Shown here: in pieces, positions 29,752 to 38,918 of the stretch
How the letters are laid out: every line of letters begins with the position of its first letter
Position numbering within the stretch: the first letter of the stretch is position 1
DNA from: Alphaproteobacteria bacterium
GTDB taxonomy: Bacteria > Pseudomonadota > Alphaproteobacteria > Acetobacterales > Acetobacteraceae
Length of the DNA: 64,000 nucleotides
Assembly (NCBI GenBank): GCA_016869735.1
Contig: VGDL01000013.1
Coordinates: 1-64,000, forward strand
Reading direction: 5' to 3'
Notes under the pieces: model-generated
What the model was told of the DNA's origin: nothing
The model's database searches: none
The model's input: only the letters and a program-made list of their open reading frames with translations
Translations under genes and position numbers: made by a program

Positions 29752-30315
29752 ATGGAAACGCCCCTCAATATCGCCTTTCGCGATACCGAAGCCTCCCCCG
29801 CGCTGGAAGCGCGCATTCGGCATGAAGCCGACCATCTCGCGCGCCGTGCGCCGCGCCTCACGCGTTGTGATGTGGTGCTGGAAGCGCCGCATCGGCACAA
29901 ACATCAGGGTATGCTGTGGCGTGTGCATATCCGTCTTGCCTTGCCAGGCGGCGAAGTGGTGGTCACGCATGAAAGCCCGCGTGATCACGCGCATGAAAGT
30001 GCCGCGGTTGCCTTGCGCGATGCGTTTCGCGCGGCGGAACGGCAGGTGGAAAGGCATCGTGAAAAGCAGGAAGGCGATGTGAAGGCGCATGCGGCGCCCC
30101 CATCGGGCCGCGTGACGCGCCTGGTGCCCCAGGCCGATCATGGCTTCGTCACCTTGGATGATGGGCAGGATGTTTATTTCCATCGTCATAGCGTCGCAGA
30201 GCATGGCTTCGATGCGCTTCGCATCGGTGATGCGGTAACCCTGATCATGAGCGAGGGTGAGGAAGGCCCGCAGGCCAGCCTGGTGCGCCCCGTCGGCCAG
30301 GGCCCTGGGGCGTAA
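29752..30315 (+). CDS. Ribosome hibernation (HPF/RaiA-like) domain fused to a cold-shock domain
   Basis: 187-residue two-domain protein. Residues 1 to about 110 resemble an HPF/RaiA S30AE fold (NIAFRDTEASPALEARIRHEA, then CDVVLEAPHRHKHQGMLWRV and HESPRDHAHESAAVALRDAFRAAERQ). After a short linker, residues about 117-185 form a cold-shock domain with RNP1-like DHGFVTLDDG and RNP2-like DVYFHRHSV. The predicted role is binding the ribosome, and possibly mRNA, in slow growth. ATG at 29752 follows AAGGGCGG. The next small gene starts 3 bases downstream, so the two are coupled. Confident on the domains, inferred on the role. Confidence 0.85.
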   Translation: METPLNIAFRDTEASPALEARIRHEADHLARRAPRLTRCDVVLEAPHRHKHQGMLWRVHIRLALPGGEVVVTHESPRDHAHESAAVALRDAFRAAERQVERHREKQEGDVKAHAAPPSGRVTRLVPQADHGFVTLDDGQDVYFHRHSVAEHGFDALRIGDAVTLIMSEGEEGPQASLVRPVGQGPGA

Positions 30316-30318
30316 TTC

Positions 30319-30543
30319 ATGTCGGGTCAGATCACCGCCGCTGAAATCCGCGCCATTCTGGGCCATGTGGATGATGTGCTTTTGGTCGAAATCGCGCGCA
30401 CCGGCGCGACAGCTGCTGATGTGCTGGAAGCCTTCACACGACTTGAAGGTGAAGAAGCACAGCGCGGCGCCAATGACACGGTGCGCGCCGTCATGGCCCT
30501 GTTGCTCGCCGCCGAGCTGCCCAGCGGAGCAGAGCACGAATGA
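30319..30543 (+). CDS. Small uncharacterised protein (74 aa)
   Basis: 74-residue acidic, helix-rich protein (ITAAEIRAILGHVDDVLLVE, then TGATAADVLEAFTRLEGEE). I do not recognise the family. It follows the hibernation/cold-shock gene by 3 bases, in the same direction, so it is probably in that operon. No membrane segment or metal motif is seen. Confidence 0.6.
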   Translation: MSGQITAAEIRAILGHVDDVLLVEIARTGATAADVLEAFTRLEGEEAQRGANDTVRAVMALLLAAELPSGAEHE

Positions 30544-30631
30544 CCCGCCGGCCAACTGGACAAGAAGGTGAGCCTGCCGAATATGACCCTAATAACGGCG
30601 AATCGCGCACGCATTATGGGGGTAAAAAATC

Positions 30632-31204
30632 GTGGCAGGTCATGGGCATGGGGCGGATCATGGCGGGGAAGGCCATAAGGGCGTTGCGCTGCTGATTGCC
30701 GTTTTGGCGCTGTTTCTGGCATTGGCTGAAACCGGGGCCAAAAGCGCACAGACGGAAGCGCTCGCGAAGAACGTGGAAGCCGCCAATCTTTGGGCTTTCT
30801 TTCAGGCGCGCACCATCCGCCAGACCAATGTCCGCACCGCGGCAGAACAGGTAACCCTGGACCTGGCCGCAGCACCTGAGGGCCAGCGCGCCGCCATGCA
30901 GCGCCAGATCGAAGCCTGGCGCGCATCGGCTAGTCGTTGGGAGAGTGAGCCCGATACCGGTGAAGGTCGCCGCGAATTGATGGCCCGCGCCAAGGCGGCC
31001 GAGGAAAAGCGCGATACCGCCAGCGCTGCCTACCATAATTACGAAATCGGCTCGGCAGCCTTTCAGGTGGCCATTGTGCTCGCCTCGGCCTCCATCATCA
31101 CGGGGGTTGGCTTATTGGCCATGGTGGCTGGCGGGCTTGGCGTGGTCGGCCTGATCCTGACCGGCTTCGCCTTCTGGGCGCCGCACGCGCTCCATCTGTT
31201 CTGA
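30632..31204 (+). CDS. DUF4337 membrane protein
   Basis: 190-residue protein with a His-rich N-terminus ([15 protein letters not shown]), a membrane segment at about 18-32, a long charged, coiled-coil-prone middle (about 40-140) and two membrane segments at the C-terminus (about 145-185). This order matches DUF4337, of unknown function. The start is GTG at 30632 with GGGGG upstream; a nearby ATG at 30616 is in another frame. It lies 88 bases after the small gene. Confidence 0.8.
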   Translation: MAGHGHGADHGGEGHKGVALLIAVLALFLALAETGAKSAQTEALAKNVEAANLWAFFQARTIRQTNVRTAAEQVTLDLAAAPEGQRAAMQRQIEAWRASASRWESEPDTGEGRRELMARAKAAEEKRDTASAAYHNYEIGSAAFQVAIVLASASIITGVGLLAMVAGGLGVVGLILTGFAFWAPHALHLF

Positions 31205-31256
31205 TGCCGGTTTTGGGCTTCACAAGCCCGCCCCGCCGGGCCATCAGTTTCCCATC

Positions 31257-33470
31257 ATGATCGCTGCCGCCCCCCTTCTGCCCCCCGAACGCGCCATACA
31301 GCTTGCCGCCGAATTCGGCCTGAAGCCCGATGAATATGAACGGGTGCTCGCCATCCTTGGCCGCACGCCGCGGCTGGCAGAGCTTGGCCTGTTCAGCGTG
31401 ATGTGGTCGGAGCATTGCTCCTACAAATCATCGCGCGTGTGGCTGCGTGAATTGCCGACCAAGGCGCCTTGGGTGATCCAGGGACCTGGCGAGAATGCCG
31501 GCGTGATTGATATTGGCGAAGGCTTGGCGGCGGTTTTCAAAATGGAAAGCCATAACCACCCTTCCTTCATCGAACCCTATAATGGCGCGGCCACTGGTGT
31601 TGGTGGCATTCTGCGCGATGTCTTCACCATGGGCGCGCGGCCCATTGCCAATTTGAATGCGCTGCGTTTCGGCGCGCCGGATGCGCCGCGCATGAAGCGC
31701 ATCATTGATGGTGTGGTGCGCGGCATTGGCGGTTACGGCAATTGCGTGGGCGTGCCGACGGTGGGCGGCGAGGTAAATTTCCACCCCCGCTACAATGGCA
31801 ATCCCTTGGTCAATGCCATGACGGTTGGCATTGCGCGGGCCGATCGCATTTTCACCGCCAAGGCGACCGGCATTGGCAATTCCGTTGTCTATGTCGGTTC
31901 CAAAACCGGCCGCGATGGCATCCATGGCGCCACCATGGCGAGCACGGAATTCAGTGCCGATTCGGAAGAAAAGCGCCCCACCGTGCAAATCGGTGATCCC
32001 TTCGCCGAAAAGCTGCTGATCGAAGCCTGCATGGAATTGATGGCAACCGATGCGATTGTCGCCATTCAGGATATGGGCGCGGCGGGGCTCACCAGCTCCA
32101 GTGTTGAGATGGCCGGCAAGGGCGGCATGGGCATTGAACTTGAAATGGAAGCCGTTCCGCAGCGCGAAGAAGGCATGTCGGCCTATGAGATGATGCTGTC
32201 CGAAAGCCAGGAACGCATGCTGATGATCCTGAAGCCAGGCCGTGAGGCGGAGGCTGAGGCGATTTTCCGCAAATGGGAATTGGATTTCGCGGTGATCGGC
32301 AAGCTGACCGATACCGGGCGCATCGTGATCCGCCATAAGGGCGTGCTGGAAGCTGATATTCCCCTCGCGCCGCTGGAATCCGAAGCACCGCTCTATCGCC
32401 GCCCGACGGCGGAAACGCCGAAACAGCCGGTGCTGGCAGCGTCTGCCATTCCTGATCCGGTCGGCCTTGCGCCGGCCTTGATGACGCTTGTTGCCTGCCC
32501 TGATCTTTGCTCCCGCCGCTGGATTTGGGACCAATATGACAGCCTGGTGAATGGCCAGACAGTGCAGCGCCCAGGTGGCGCGGATGCGGCTGTGGTCAGG
32601 ATTGAAGATCATGACCGCGCGCTGGCGATGACCACGGATTGCACGCCGCGCTATTGCCTGGCGGACCCGGAAGAAGGCGGCAAACAGGCCGTGGCCGAGG
32701 CGTGGCGCAATATCACGGCGGTGGGCGCACTGCCCTTGGCGATCACCGACAATATGAATTTCGGCAATCCGGAAAAGCCCGAAATCATGGGGCAGTTTGC
32801 CTCGGCTGTGCGGGGCATGGCGGCGGCCTGCATCGCGCTCGATTTCCCAGTCATCTCGGGCAATGTGTCGCTTTACAATGAAACCGAAGGTCGCGCGATT
32901 TTGCCGACACCAGCGATTGGCGGGGTTGGCGTGCTGGAAAAAGCGGCGCAGGCGGTGGGGCTGGCCATGCCGGCCAAGGCTGATCTGGTGCTGATTGGCG
33001 AGACAACGGGCTGGCTTGGGCAATCCTTGTGGCTGCGGGAAATCGCGGGGCGCGAAGAAGGCGCGCCGCCACCGGTTGATCTGGCCGCCGAACGCCGCAA
33101 TGGCGATTTTGTCCGCGCACGCATCCTGGCCGGTGAGGTTCTAGCCAGCCATGACTGCGCCGATGGCGGGCTACTGGTGGCCGTGGCGGAGATGGCGATG
33201 GGAAGTGGTATTGGCGCAAGGCTCGGCCCGACGCCCGAGGGCATTCCGCCCCATGGCTTCTGGTTCGGCGAAGATCAGGCCCGCTATGTGCTGGCGGTGG
33301 CCGATGGTGCGGCGCTGACTGCCAAGGCAAGCGCGGCGGGGGTTCCCGCCCGGCTGATCGGCACTGCTGGCGGGGGGGACTTGGTTCTGCCCGATGGCAC
33401 TGCCATATCGGTCTCATCGCTGGCGGCGGCCCATGAGGCGACGCTGCCCGCACTGATGGGGGAGAAATAG
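31257..33470 (+). CDS. purL: Phosphoribosylformylglycinamidine synthase subunit PurL
   Basis: 737-residue small-form PurL that converts FGAR, glutamine-derived ammonia (with PurQ/PurS) and ATP to FGAM in purine synthesis. Seen: [68 protein letters not shown], and the second half motif [17 protein letters not shown] and [10 protein letters not shown]. Normal length. It is 5 bases before the bolA gene and begins a purL-bolA-grxD operon. purQ and purS are not in the window. Confidence 0.97.
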   Translation: MIAAAPLLPPERAIQLAAEFGLKPDEYERVLAILGRTPRLAELGLFSVMWSEHCSYKSSRVWLRELPTKAPWVIQGPGENAGVIDIGEGLAAVFKMESHNHPSFIEPYNGAATGVGGILRDVFTMGARPIANLNALRFGAPDAPRMKRIIDGVVRGIGGYGNCVGVPTVGGEVNFHPRYNGNPLVNAMTVGIARADRIFTAKATGIGNSVVYVGSKTGRDGIHGATMASTEFSADSEEKRPTVQIGDPFAEKLLIEACMELMATDAIVAIQDMGAAGLTSSSVEMAGKGGMGIELEMEAVPQREEGMSAYEMMLSESQERMLMILKPGREAEAEAIFRKWELDFAVIGKLTDTGRIVIRHKGVLEADIPLAPLESEAPLYRRPTAETPKQPVLAASAIPDPVGLAPALMTLVACPDLCSRRWIWDQYDSLVNGQTVQRPGGADAAVVRIEDHDRALAMTTDCTPRYCLADPEEGGKQAVAEAWRNITAVGALPLAITDNMNFGNPEKPEIMGQFASAVRGMAAACIALDFPVISGNVSLYNETEGRAILPTPAIGGVGVLEKAAQAVGLAMPAKADLVLIGETTGWLGQSLWLREIAGREEGAPPPVDLAAERRNGDFVRARILAGEVLASHDCADGGLLVAVAEMAMGSGIGARLGPTPEGIPPHGFWFGEDQARYVLAVADGAALTAKASAAGVPARLIGTAGGGDLVLPDGTAISVSSLAAAHEATLPALMGEK

Positions 33471-33475
33471 CAGCC

Positions 33476-33709
33476 ATGGGCATGCAGGCCGCGGAAATTG
33501 AGGCGCTGATCAAGGCAGCGCTGCCGGATGCGGAAGTGACGATTGAGGATTTGGCCGGCGATGGTGATCATTACGCCGCGAAAGTCGTATCCTCGGCCTT
33601 CAAGGGCTTGCCCCGTGTGCGCCAACATCAGATTGTCTATGCCGCGCTACAGGGCCGCATGGGGGGTGTTCTTCATGCGCTGGCCTTGCAAACCTCTGCC
33701 CCGGAATAG
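33476..33709 (+). CDS. BolA family protein
   Basis: 77-residue BolA/IbaG-type protein. The pattern [31 protein letters not shown] followed by [15 protein letters not shown] is the BolA fold with its invariant C-terminal His (RQHQIVY). It partners with monothiol glutaredoxins in [2Fe-2S] cluster handling; the Grx4 gene follows 11 bases downstream, supporting that role. Confidence 0.92.
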   Translation: MGMQAAEIEALIKAALPDAEVTIEDLAGDGDHYAAKVVSSAFKGLPRVRQHQIVYAALQGRMGGVLHALALQTSAPE

Positions 33710-33720
33710 GAGCCAACAAC

Positions 33721-34059
33721 ATGAGCAACCCGACCTTTGAACGTATCGAAGCCGATATCAAGGCGAACCCCGTTGTGCTGTTCATGAAGGGCACACCGGT
33801 TTTCCCGCAATGCGGCTTTTCCGCCCGTGTCGTGCAAATTCTTTCCCATATGGGCGTGCCCTTCAAGGGCGTGAATGTGCTGGAAGATATGGAAATCCGT
33901 GAAGGCATCAAGGAATTCACGAATTGGCCGACCATACCGCAGCTTTATGTCGGCGGTGAATTCGTCGGCGGCTGCGACATTATTACTGAGATGTTCCAGT
34001 CCGGTGAGCTTTCCGGCCTGCTTAAGGAAAAGGGCGTGGCGCATAAGGCCGACGCCTGA
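33721..34059 (+). CDS. grxD: Grx4-family monothiol glutaredoxin
   Basis: 112-residue thioredoxin-fold protein with the monothiol active site CGFS at residues 31-34, the KGTPVFP loop before it, and [19 protein letters not shown] containing the cis-Pro and glutathione contacts. It binds a [2Fe-2S] cluster with glutathione and a BolA partner, which is the gene immediately upstream. The operon ends at a complex palindromic terminator region. Confidence 0.95.
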   Translation: MSNPTFERIEADIKANPVVLFMKGTPVFPQCGFSARVVQILSHMGVPFKGVNVLEDMEIREGIKEFTNWPTIPQLYVGGEFVGGCDIITEMFQSGELSGLLKEKGVAHKADA

Positions 34060-34079
34060 GGTTTCGCTTCCCTGAAAAG

Positions 34080-34212
34080 AAAAACCCCGCCTAGAGCATT
34101 TTCAAGCCAAGTGGCGACACTTGGCGGCTCGGAAAATGCAATCAAACCGAAGCTTAGTGCGTGTCCCATGAACGAACGCAAACTGGACACGCACTAAAAG
34201 GCGGGATTTTTT
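34080..34212. terminator. Bidirectional terminator split by nested palindromes
   Basis: Outer arms AAAAACCCCGCC (34080-34091) and GGCGGGATTTTTT (34200-34212) are complementary with one mismatch and A/T tails on both sides. They look like a bidirectional terminator between grxD and the convergent small gene. The loop is 108 bases and holds two further palindromes. Confidence 0.6.
34096..34197. repeat. Palindromic element pair inside the terminator loop
   Basis: Palindrome 1 has outer arms GCATTTTC (34096-34103) and GAAAATGC (34132-34139) with inner arms CCAAGTG (34107-34113) and CACTTGG (34118-34124). Palindrome 2 has 13-bp perfect arms at 34154-34166 (TTAGTGCGTGTCC) and 34185-34197. The pair resembles an inserted intergenic repeat unit. 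No other copy was seen in this window. Confidence 0.6.
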
Positions 34213-34218
34213 GCTGGA

Positions 34219-34464
34219 TTAGCCTGCGGTTGAAGGGCTGCGCGGGGCGCGGTTGCGGTTGGCCTTATTGCTGCCGCTCCGCTTTTGCCGATTGGCCTTC
34301 TGGCCCTGGGACGTGCTGCGGTTGCGCGTGGATTGGGTACGCTGCGTGGTGCTGCTGGTCGCTTCCGTACCCTCAGCGGTACGGCGCGGCGCGGCATCCG
34401 CAGGCAGCGCGCTGGTGGCAAAAACCAAACCGCCAAGCGCAGCCAGAAGCATAAACCGTTTCAT
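34219..34464 (-). CDS. Small secreted basic low-complexity protein
   Basis: 81-residue protein: an N-terminal signal peptide (MKRFMLLAALGGLVFATSAL, then PADA-A cleavage), followed by a mature part of about 58 residues rich in Ser, Thr, Gln, Arg, Lys and Asn with no hydrophobic core. It would be exported and probably disordered. The ATG at 34464 has AGGAAGG upstream. The family is not recognised; a nucleic-acid or polyanion-binding role would fit the composition but is unsupported. It is convergent with grxD across the palindromic region. Confidence 0.55.
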   Translation of the reverse strand: MKRFMLLAALGGLVFATSALPADAAPRRTAEGTEATSSTTQRTQSTRNRSTSQGQKANRQKRSGSNKANRNRAPRSPSTAG

Positions 34465-34586
34465 CTGATCAAAAACCTTCCTGAAAAAATGCCGAAGCCC
34501 CGCCCGATTCGCCAAAGGCAGGGCGCTGCCAAAAGGGGCTACCCGCGCCCCCCTGTCCGTGACATTTCAAAAAAATGAATCTTGCG

Positions 34587-35309
34587 TCATTCGCCAGATT
34601 CTTTGGCCTTGGCTTCCTCGGCACTGCCGATCCCGCCATGCGCCTTGGACCAGCCCACCGGGTCTTCCAGGAATTTCCGCACTTCCTTGAGCGCGCCTTC
34701 GCTGAAATAGGGCCGTTCCCGGCACACCTCCAGCACATCCCACCAGGTGCAAAGGTGGTGCAGGTTCAGGCCCATGCCCTTCATGGTTTCAAAGGAACCC
34801 GGAAAGACGCCGTAATAGAAAACCACGAAGGTATGGTCACAAATAGCGCCCGCATCGCGCAAGGCATTCGCGAAACGGATTTTGGAGGCGCCATCCGTGG
34901 TCAAATCCTCCACCAGTAGAGTGCGCTGGCCGACCGGCACCTCGCCTTCAATCAGCGCATTACGGCCAAAACCCTTTGGCTTTTTCCGCACATAGGCCAT
35001 GGGGGCCAGCATGCGGTCCGCGATCCAGGCGCCGAAGGGAATCCCCGCCGTCTCACCGCCCACCACCACATCAATTGATTCATAGCCGACATGCCGGCCA
35101 ATCTTTTCCACGCCCAGATCGCAAATCCGGTTGCGCGCCCGCGGGAAGGAGATGATCTTGCGGCAATCAATATAAACGGGGCTCTTCCAGCCGCTGGTAA
35201 AGGTGTAGGGCTCTTCCGGGCGGAAATTCACCGCCTTGATTTCAAGCAGGATACGCGCAGTCGTCAAAGCGGCGTCGCGATCCCAGTCGGAGGCATGAAG
35301 CGCGGGCAT
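34587..35309 (-). CDS. pyrE: Orotate phosphoribosyltransferase
   Basis: 240-residue cytoplasmic enzyme of pyrimidine synthesis joining orotate and PRPP to OMP. The PRPP-binding motif is [30 protein letters not shown] at the N-terminus and [16 protein letters not shown] are family blocks. The C-terminal tail is about 20 residues longer than many PyrE proteins. ATG at 35309 with GAGGAG upstream. Divergent from the ELM1-like gene, 54 bases apart. Confidence 0.93.
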   Translation of the reverse strand: MPALHASDWDRDAALTTARILLEIKAVNFRPEEPYTFTSGWKSPVYIDCRKIISFPRARNRICDLGVEKIGRHVGYESIDVVVGGETAGIPFGAWIADRMLAPMAYVRKKPKGFGRNALIEGEVPVGQRTLLVEDLTTDGASKIRFANALRDAGAICDHTFVVFYYGVFPGSFETMKGMGLNLHHLCTWWDVLEVCRERPYFSEGALKEVRKFLEDPVGWSKAHGGIGSAEEAKAKESGE

Positions 35310-35363
35310 GGGTAGGGCTCCTCTCTTTCCGGGCTTTGGTAATGCGGCGGGCGGGCTGCGTCC

Positions 35364-36308
35364 ATGACCCCGCCCGAGTCGCCCCGTATTTGGGTGTTGG
35401 CGGACCCGCGCGCCGGCACGGCAGCCCAGGCTTTGGGCATTGCCGAACGGCTGGGGGAACCCTTCCGCCGGGTGGATTTGGCTTGGGCGGCGCTGGCGCG
35501 GCTGCCTTTGCCCTTCGCCACATTGGCCGGGCTGACGCCGGAGGCCCGCGGCGCCTTCGCGCCCCCCTGGCCTGATTTGGTGATCTCGGCGGGGCGGCGG
35601 AGCGCGCCGGTGGCGCTTTGGCTGAAGCAAAAAGGCGCGCGGCTGGTGCATTGCATGCGCCCTGGCTTTGGCGCGGCGCGTTTCGATCTTTTGGTGATTG
35701 GCCGGCATGATGCGCCCAAACCCGCGCCCAATATCCTGCCCATTCTGGGCGCGGCGCATCGGATTTCGCCTGAAAAACGCGCCGCAGCGCGGGCCGAATT
35801 CGCCGGACTTGCTGCGCTGCCTTCGCCGCGCGTTGCGTTGCTGATGGGCGGGCCGCCGCGCGCAGAGGGGATGGACGCAGCTGTGGCCGGCGCCATCACC
35901 GCCAAGGTGGCAGGTTTTGCGGGCAGCGTGCTGGCGACCGCTTCGCGCCGCACCGGGCGCGCCGCGGAAGAAGCCATGGCAGCAGCTTTGGCCGGGCATC
36001 CGCATACGCTGTTCCGCTGGGGTGATGCGCCGCCCAACCCCTATGCCGGATTCCTCGCCTTGGCGGATCAGGTGGTGGTGACGGGGGATTCGGTTTCCAT
36101 GCTGTCAGAGGCACTCGCGACCAATGGGCCGGTTTTCATCGCCGATCCCGGCGGGCTTGGGCCGCGCCATCAACGGCTCGCGCAGAGCCTGATTGAAGCT
36201 GGCCAGGCGCGGGATTTGGCCGCCGCGCCCACACCCTTCGCGCGCGATGCCCTTGATGAAAGCGGGCGCATCGCTGCCGAGGTTAGGCGGCGCGGCTTGC
36301 TGGCGTAA
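35364..36308 (+). CDS. ELM1-family protein (mitochondrial fission ELM1 homologue)
   Basis: 314-residue protein of the DUF1022/ELM1 family. The N-terminus [37 protein letters not shown], the central [20 protein letters not shown] and the late [20 protein letters not shown] are typical. Plant ELM1 recruits dynamin-like proteins; bacterial versions have a glycosyltransferase-like (GT-B) fold and unknown function, sometimes linked to envelope sugar synthesis. No signal peptide. The last 116 bases overlap an open frame leading to the next gene, which I start at 36370. Confidence 0.8.
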   Translation: MTPPESPRIWVLADPRAGTAAQALGIAERLGEPFRRVDLAWAALARLPLPFATLAGLTPEARGAFAPPWPDLVISAGRRSAPVALWLKQKGARLVHCMRPGFGAARFDLLVIGRHDAPKPAPNILPILGAAHRISPEKRAAARAEFAGLAALPSPRVALLMGGPPRAEGMDAAVAGAITAKVAGFAGSVLATASRRTGRAAEEAMAAALAGHPHTLFRWGDAPPNPYAGFLALADQVVVTGDSVSMLSEALATNGPVFIADPGGLGPRHQRLAQSLIEAGQARDLAAAPTPFARDALDESGRIAAEVRRRGLLA

Positions 36309-36369
36309 GCAAGGCCGGCTGACCTGCCCGCAAAGCGGTCTATTCTTCATGTTCCTGGGAGATACCACC

Positions 36370-37995
36370 ATGACCCGCAGCCTGAGCCTTGCCTTTTCGC
36401 CGCGCTTCATCTGCCTGACGCTGGCTTGCCTCGCCGTCATTGGCTTCGCGGTTGCGCTATTGGTGGCACCCGGCTTCTGGACCGGCTTCGGCTTTGTCAT
36501 TGCGGCAGCACTTGGCGCGCTTGGGCTGCGCGATCTGTTCCACCCGACGCATGCCATTCTGCGCAATTATCCAATCGCGGCGCATCTGCGTTTCATCATG
36601 GAAGAAATCCGCCCCGAAATGCGGCAGTATTTCTTTGAGGATGAAAAACACGGCACGCCCTTCAGCCGAGACAAGCGCGCCATTGTCTATCAGCGCGCGA
36701 AAAAGCAATTGGATAAGCGGCCCTTCGGCACGCAATATGATGTTTATGAAACAGGCTTTGAATGGTTGCAGCATTCGCTCGCTGCTCGCGCGCCTGCGAA
36801 GGAATTGCCGCGTATTCTGATCGGCGGGCCGGATTGCACGCAGCCTTATTCCGCTTCCATATTAAATATCTCCGCCATGAGTTTCGGGTCGCTTTCCGCC
36901 AATGCCATTCGTGCGCTGAACCAAGGTGCGAAGCGTGGCGGCTTTGCGCATGATACGGGCGAAGGCGGGCTCAGCCCCTATCACCGCGAAGCGGGTGGCG
37001 ATCTGATTTGGGAAATCGGTTCCGGCTATTTCAGCGCACGCAATGCAGATGGCAGGTTTTCGCCGGAGCGCTTCGCAGAAGTCGCGGCGCTCAATCAGGT
37101 GAAAATGGTGGAACTCAAGCTCAGCCAAGGCGCCAAGCCTGGCCATGGCGGCGTGCTGCCGGCCGCCAAGGTGAGTGCGGAAATCGCTGCGACACGCGGT
37201 GTGGCCATGGGGCAGGATTGTGTTTCTCCGCCCGCACATAAGGCATTTTCCACCCCGGTTGAGATGATGCGCTTCATAGCCGAGATGCGCCGCCTGTCAG
37301 GCTGCAAGCCTGCGGGCTTCAAGCTGTGCATTGGCCATCCTTGGGAATTCCTCGCCATCTGCAAGGCGATGATCGAAACCGGTATTGCACCGGACTTCAT
37401 TGTGATTGATGGCGCAGAAGGCGGCACCGGCGCCGCACCGCTGGAATTCATGGATCATGTCGGCATGCCGCTGCGTGAAGGGTTAAGCTTCGCGCATAAC
37501 GCGCTGATCGGCATTGGGCTGCGTGATCAGATCAGGCTTGGCGCCAGCGGCAAAATCGCAAGTGCCTTTGACGTTGCGCGTGCGCTGGCCCTTGGCGCTG
37601 ATTGGTGTAATGCGGCGCGTGGCTTCATGTTCGCCATTGGCTGCATTCAATCGCTTTCGTGCCATACGGATCACTGCCCAACCGGTGTGGCGACACAAGA
37701 CCCAACTCGCCAACGCGCGCTACGTGTGCCGGACAAGGCGCCGCGCGTGCATCAATTCCATGCCGCGACATTGGAAGCTTTGAATGAACTGGTCGCCGCC
37801 GCCGGGCTTGCCCACCCATCCGAATTGCGCGGGGACCATTTCAGCCGGCGCATTTCGCCAAGCGTGGTGAAGAATTTTGCCGAGCTTTACCCGCCGCTTG
37901 CGCCGGGCGCATTGCTCATCGGCACGGATGATCCGCGTTTTGCCGAGGCTTGGGCCATGGCGGATGCACATAGCTTCGCCCCACGCCGCGCGTGA
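36370..37995 (+). CDS. FMN-binding glutamate synthase-family protein
   Basis: 541-residue protein with two N-terminal membrane segments (about 12-30 and 36-50), then a glutamate-synthase-type TIM barrel. Visible blocks: NISAMSFGSLSANAIRAL, GGFAHDTGEGGLSPYH, KPGHGGVLPAAKVS, the FMN phosphate site VIDGAEGGTGAAPLEF, GLRDQIRLGASGKI, and the cysteine cluster CIQSLSCHTDHCPTGVATQD that binds a [3Fe-4S] centre in GltB. It lacks the amidotransferase domain, so it is a stand-alone family member that is not assimilatory GOGAT; the reaction is unknown. ATG at 36370 with GGGAG upstream. Its stop overlaps the start of the next gene. Confidence 0.87.
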   Translation: MTRSLSLAFSPRFICLTLACLAVIGFAVALLVAPGFWTGFGFVIAAALGALGLRDLFHPTHAILRNYPIAAHLRFIMEEIRPEMRQYFFEDEKHGTPFSRDKRAIVYQRAKKQLDKRPFGTQYDVYETGFEWLQHSLAARAPAKELPRILIGGPDCTQPYSASILNISAMSFGSLSANAIRALNQGAKRGGFAHDTGEGGLSPYHREAGGDLIWEIGSGYFSARNADGRFSPERFAEVAALNQVKMVELKLSQGAKPGHGGVLPAAKVSAEIAATRGVAMGQDCVSPPAHKAFSTPVEMMRFIAEMRRLSGCKPAGFKLCIGHPWEFLAICKAMIETGIAPDFIVIDGAEGGTGAAPLEFMDHVGMPLREGLSFAHNALIGIGLRDQIRLGASGKIASAFDVARALALGADWCNAARGFMFAIGCIQSLSCHTDHCPTGVATQDPTRQRALRVPDKAPRVHQFHAATLEALNELVAAAGLAHPSELRGDHFSRRISPSVVKNFAELYPPLAPGALLIGTDDPRFAEAWAMADAHSFAPRRA

Positions 37996-38372
37996 GGGCG
38001 CTTTGGCAACGCTTGCGCTTTTGGGCGCGTTTGGTGTTGCGCGATGGCCTGGCGCTTTACATCGCCGCACGAGATGTACGCACGCCCTGGTTTGCCAAGT
38101 TGCTCGCACTTCTTGTCGCGGCCTATGCGCTTTCCCCGATAGACCTGATCCCCGACGCCATTCCGGTGCTTGGCCTGCTGGATGAGGTGATCCTGCTGCC
38201 CATTGCGATTGCCTTGATCGCGCGGTTGATCCCGGCGGTTGTCATAGCTGAAAGCCGCGCGGCAGCGCAGGCCATGGTCGAAAGGCCGCGCAGCAAGGCA
38301 GGTGCCGCTATCATCATCGGGATTTGGGTCTTGGGGGCTGGCGCCCTGCTTTGGTGGTTCTTCACGCGCTGA
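37992..38372 (+). CDS. DUF1232 (YkvA-type) membrane protein
   Basis: 126-residue protein. The DUF1232 signature is seen as YALSPIDLIPDAIPVLGLLDEVILLP, with a further membrane helix near the C-terminus (IIIGIWVLGAGALLWWF). The start GTG overlaps the stop of the glutamate-synthase-like gene by 4 bases, so they are coupled. Function of the family is unknown. Confidence 0.85.
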   Translation: MRALWQRLRFWARLVLRDGLALYIAARDVRTPWFAKLLALLVAAYALSPIDLIPDAIPVLGLLDEVILLPIAIALIARLIPAVVIAESRAAAQAMVERPRSKAGAAIIIGIWVLGAGALLWWFFTR

Positions 38373-38374
38373 AC

Positions 38375-38392
38375 CAAGCCAGCCTAGGCTTG
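38375..38392 (+). terminator. Weak hairpin after the DUF1232 gene
   Basis: CAAGCC (38375-38380) pairs with GGCTTG (38387-38392) across a 6-base loop just after the stop codon. No T run; low confidence. Confidence 0.3.
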
Positions 38393-38420
38393 TGTTCATC
38401 AAAACTAAGGGAGAGAAACT

Positions 38421-38834
38421 ATGGCCAAATCCGCACTCTGGAAAAAGGGCGATGCGGTCCGCACGCGCCTAATGGGTTAAGCCACTGTCAAGAATATGAA
38501 TAAGGGCGTCTATGACGACCCCATCATGGAAAAATTCGGCGACTACGCGCGTGAAGCGGTGTTTGGCATGCTCTGGTCCCGGCCGGGACTTGACCTCAAA
38601 ACCCGCGCGCTAATTTGCGTCATTTCCGATACCGCCATTCATGCCTGGCCCGAACTTGCCATCCATCTTCGCATGGCGCGGCGCATGGGCTGGACCGAGG
38701 ATGAGCTCTCGGAAGCGCTGATGCAGCTCTGCGGTTATATCGGCCTGCCAGCGGTGCGGGAAGCGATGATCGTGGCAAAGGGCGTCTTTGCCGAAATGCG
38801 TACGGAACCCGATGGTGGCCTGGGCGAAGCGTAA
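38421..38834 (+). pseudogene. Carboxymuconolactone decarboxylase-like gene with an in-frame TAA at codon 20
   Basis: The frame starts at ATG 38421 with a strong AAGGGAGAG ribosome site and reads AKSALWKKGDAVRTRLMG, then TAA (38478-38480), then ATVKNMNKGVYDDPIMEKFG and on to 38834 in the same frame. The interrupted segment aligns with the CMD/AhpD-like family pattern where G-x-x-VRRxVLG-[DE] is followed by a helix, so the TAA stands where an acidic residue is usual. The rest (112 residues from ATG 38496) has the family core LDLKTRALICVISDTAIHAW. Reinitiation at 38496 is possible, but there is no good ribosome site. Either a true nonsense mutation or a sequence error. Confidence 0.7.
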
Positions 38835-38918
38835 ATTTTGTTTTCGTGAATAATTATCCTAGAAACAAATGGGCAGGCGGTTTCGCCCGCCCGACAATGA
38901 GACGGAACCGCAGCGCCC

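Noticed and set aside
31428-33023. Long 531-codon frame on the minus strand inside purL
   Set aside because: Antisense shadow of purL with the same composition bias and no start signal.
34587-36005. 472-codon extension of pyrE upstream on the minus strand
   Set aside because: The extra 232 codons are antisense to the ELM1-family gene. PyrE family length and the GAGGAG site support 35309.
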